This document shows, in pieces, positions 6,575 to 7,748 of a DNA stretch of 7,748 nt. The notes under the pieces are model-generated. The model saw only the letters and a list, made by a program, of their open reading frames with translations, had not been told where the DNA came from and did not search any database. The stretch is taken from NCBI GenBank assembly GCA_025937035.1, contig JAICSG010000169.1:1-7748 (forward strand), written 5' to 3'. Both the position numbers and the translations under genes were made by a program. This stretch comes from Thermoanaerobaculia bacterium. GTDB taxonomy: Bacteria > Acidobacteriota > Thermoanaerobaculia > Multivoradales > UBA5704. The number at the start of each line of letters is the position of its first letter. The first letter of the stretch is position 1.

Positions 6575-7695
6575 TGCCCGAGGGGGACTCAGCCTGTAGC
6601 AAGGGGACCCCGATCGAACGGATCGGGGTCTCCGCCTTCACCATCCCCACCGATGGGGCCGAGGCGGACGGCACCTTCGCCTGGGATTCGACCACGATGG
6701 TCCTCGTGGAGGCCGCGGCCGGCGGCCAGACCGGCATCGGCTTCAGCTACACCGGCACCGCCGCGGCCCGCCTGATCCGGGACCACCTGGCGGACGCGGT
6801 GAAGGGCCGCGACGCCATGGCCGTCCCGGGCTGCTGGGAGGCGATGCGTCACGCGGTGCGCAATCTCGGCAGGCCCGGGATCGCCTCCTCCGCCATCGCC
6901 GCCGTGGACGTGGCTCTCTGGGACCTCAAGGCCCGGCTGCTCGATCTGCCGCTGGCGACCCTGCTGGGCGCGGTCCGCGACGCCATCCCGATCTACGGCA
7001 GCGGCGGCTTCACCTCCTATTCGATCGATCGATTGCAAAAACAGCTCGGCCGATGGGTGGCCGATGGAATCCCCCGCGTCAAGATGAAGATCGGCACCCA
7101 TCCGGAGGAGGATCTCGAACGGGTGCGGGCCGCCCGCGAGGCCATCGGTCCGGACGCCGGGCTGTTCGTGGACGCCAACGGCGCCTATTCGCGGAAGCAG
7201 GCGCTCGCTTTCGCGGAGGATTTCGCGGCGCTGGGCGCCACCTGGTTCGAGGAGCCGGTGTCGTCCGACGACCTCGAAGGTCTCCATCTCCTGCGTGACC
7301 GGGCCCCGGCGGGTATGGATATCGCCGCCGGGGAGTACGGCTACGATCTCTTTTATTTCCGCCGCCTGCTGGACGCCGGGGCGGTGGACGTGCTCCAGGC
7401 GGACGCCACGCGCTGCGGCGGCATCACCGAATTCCTGCGCGTGGGGGCCCTCTGCGCGGCCCGGCCGCTGCGGCTCTCGGCGCACACGGCGCCGTCGATC
7501 CACGCTCATCCCTGTTGCGCTCTGGCGGCGGCGATCCATGTCGAATATTTCCACGACCACGCGCGCATCGAACGGATGTTGCTCGACGGCGCGCCTCCAC
7601 CCACGGGCGGCGCGCTCCGCCCCGATCTTTCCCGGCCCGGCCTCGGCCTGGAGCTCAAGCGCTCCGACGCCGAGCGCTGGGCCGTTGACTTCTAG
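6574..7695 (+). CDS. Mandelate racemase/muconate lactonizing enzyme family protein (enolase superfamily)
   Basis: This is a 373-residue enzyme. The family abstracts a proton alpha to a carboxylate, using Mg2+, then racemises, dehydrates or cycloisomerises; many members are sugar-acid dehydratases. The N-terminal capping domain (about 12-135) is followed by a barrel with the full catalytic set: VKMKIG with K170 and K172 (KxK base), DANG with D200 (metal), WFEEP with E226 (metal), AGEYGYD with E254 (metal), QADATRCGG with D277, and SAHTAPSIHAH with H304. The KxK plus Asp/His pair is the mandelate racemase-subgroup arrangement, so either stereochemistry could be handled; the substrate is not predictable. 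The ATG at 6574 shares its A with the TGA of the TPP enzyme and is preceded by AAGGAG (6560-6565), indicating translational coupling. The same frame is open far upstream to 5638, but that part overlaps the TPP gene and is not coding. The next gene starts 12 bases after the stop. Confidence 0.92.
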   Translation: MPEGDSACSKGTPIERIGVSAFTIPTDGAEADGTFAWDSTTMVLVEAAAGGQTGIGFSYTGTAAARLIRDHLADAVKGRDAMAVPGCWEAMRHAVRNLGRPGIASSAIAAVDVALWDLKARLLDLPLATLLGAVRDAIPIYGSGGFTSYSIDRLQKQLGRWVADGIPRVKMKIGTHPEEDLERVRAAREAIGPDAGLFVDANGAYSRKQALAFAEDFAALGATWFEEPVSSDDLEGLHLLRDRAPAGMDIAAGEYGYDLFYFRRLLDAGAVDVLQADATRCGGITEFLRVGALCAARPLRLSAHTAPSIHAHPCCALAAAIHVEYFHDHARIERMLLDGAPPPTGGALRPDLSRPGLGLELKRSDAERWAVDF

Positions 7696-7700
7696 GAGGT
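7694..7700 (+). promoter_or_regulatory. Strong ribosome binding site for the gene at the right edge
   Basis: AGGAGGT, a near-perfect Shine-Dalgarno sequence, begins inside the stop codon of the enolase-superfamily gene and lies 7 bases before ATG 7708. It is the strongest site in the window and shows that a third gene belongs to this operon. Confidence 0.8.
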
Positions 7701-7707
7701 ATCGATC

Positions 7708-7748
7708 ATGAAACATCAAGACATCGGCTCGACCCGCTGGGCGATCGC
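7708..7748 (+). CDS. Start of a gene, probably an ASRT-like (sensory rhodopsin transducer family) protein, cut by window end
   Basis: Only 13 full codons are visible: MKHQDIGSTRWAI, followed by GC, the first two bases of an Ala codon (GCN). The pattern I-G-x-T-x-W-A-I-A matches what I recall of the N-terminus of the Anabaena sensory rhodopsin transducer (ASRT) family, which opens with an IGRTCWAIAEGYIP-like segment. ASRT-family proteins are small (about 130 residues) beta-sandwich proteins, predicted to bind small molecules such as sugars and found beside carbohydrate-metabolism genes. The setting, directly after a TPP enzyme and an enolase-superfamily enzyme and behind a strong ribosome binding site, fits that prediction. 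The existence of the gene is well supported by the ribosome binding site and operon spacing; the family call rests on about nine residues and could be wrong. Confidence 0.5.
   Translation, partial: MKHQDIGSTRWAI

Noticed and set aside
6589..7719. Minus-strand open frame across the enolase-superfamily gene
   Set aside because: Shadow frame; the complete KxK, D, E, E, D, H catalytic set lies on the plus strand.

Overview
This is a high-GC bacterial window (hand counts near 70% in the coding lines sampled) made mostly of complete chromosomal genes, with a partial gene at each end. The gene content is a PPK2-family polyphosphate kinase, a cysteine-rich secreted gluzincin peptidase, a secreted YciI-like protein, a proline-rich protein with a deaminase domain, a thiamine-diphosphate enzyme, an enolase-superfamily enzyme, and the start of a probable ASRT-like protein. 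The mix and GC content would suit a soil-type Acidobacteriota or a similar environmental lineage. That is a weak inference, because there is no rRNA or marker gene to place it. There are no tRNA or rRNA genes, insertion sequences, CRISPR arrays or phage genes.

Layout. Positions 3-761 (+) hold a PPK2-family kinase lacking its N-terminus, followed by a short hairpin terminator. Positions 945-3038 (+) hold a 697-residue pre-pro-metallopeptidase with a signal peptide, propeptide and HEWGH zinc site. A 156-base convergent gap then carries a run of five hairpins. On the minus strand, 4613-3639 encodes a 324-residue protein made of a proline-rich leader and a C-terminal deaminase-fold domain (HAE and PCCMMC motifs). 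It is followed after 15 bases by a small secreted YciI-like gene (3623-3195). A 212-base divergent promoter region separates this pair from a rightward operon: a pyruvate oxidase/acetolactate synthase-like enzyme (4826-6574), a mandelate racemase-like enzyme overlapping it by one base (6574-7695), and a gene starting at 7708 whose first residues resemble the Anabaena sensory rhodopsin transducer (ASRT) family.

How the genes may work together. The rightward operon looks like catabolism of a sugar acid or related metabolite: a C-C bond TPP enzyme, an acid-sugar dehydratase or racemase type enzyme, and a putative small-molecule-binding ASRT domain. The leftward pair is the accessory part. The deaminase protein has the architecture of a polymorphic toxin (variable catalytic tip behind a low-complexity leader), and its tip has visibly lower GC than everything around it, which suggests transfer or tip replacement. 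No clear immunity gene or secretion machinery lies in the window, so the toxin reading remains an inference.
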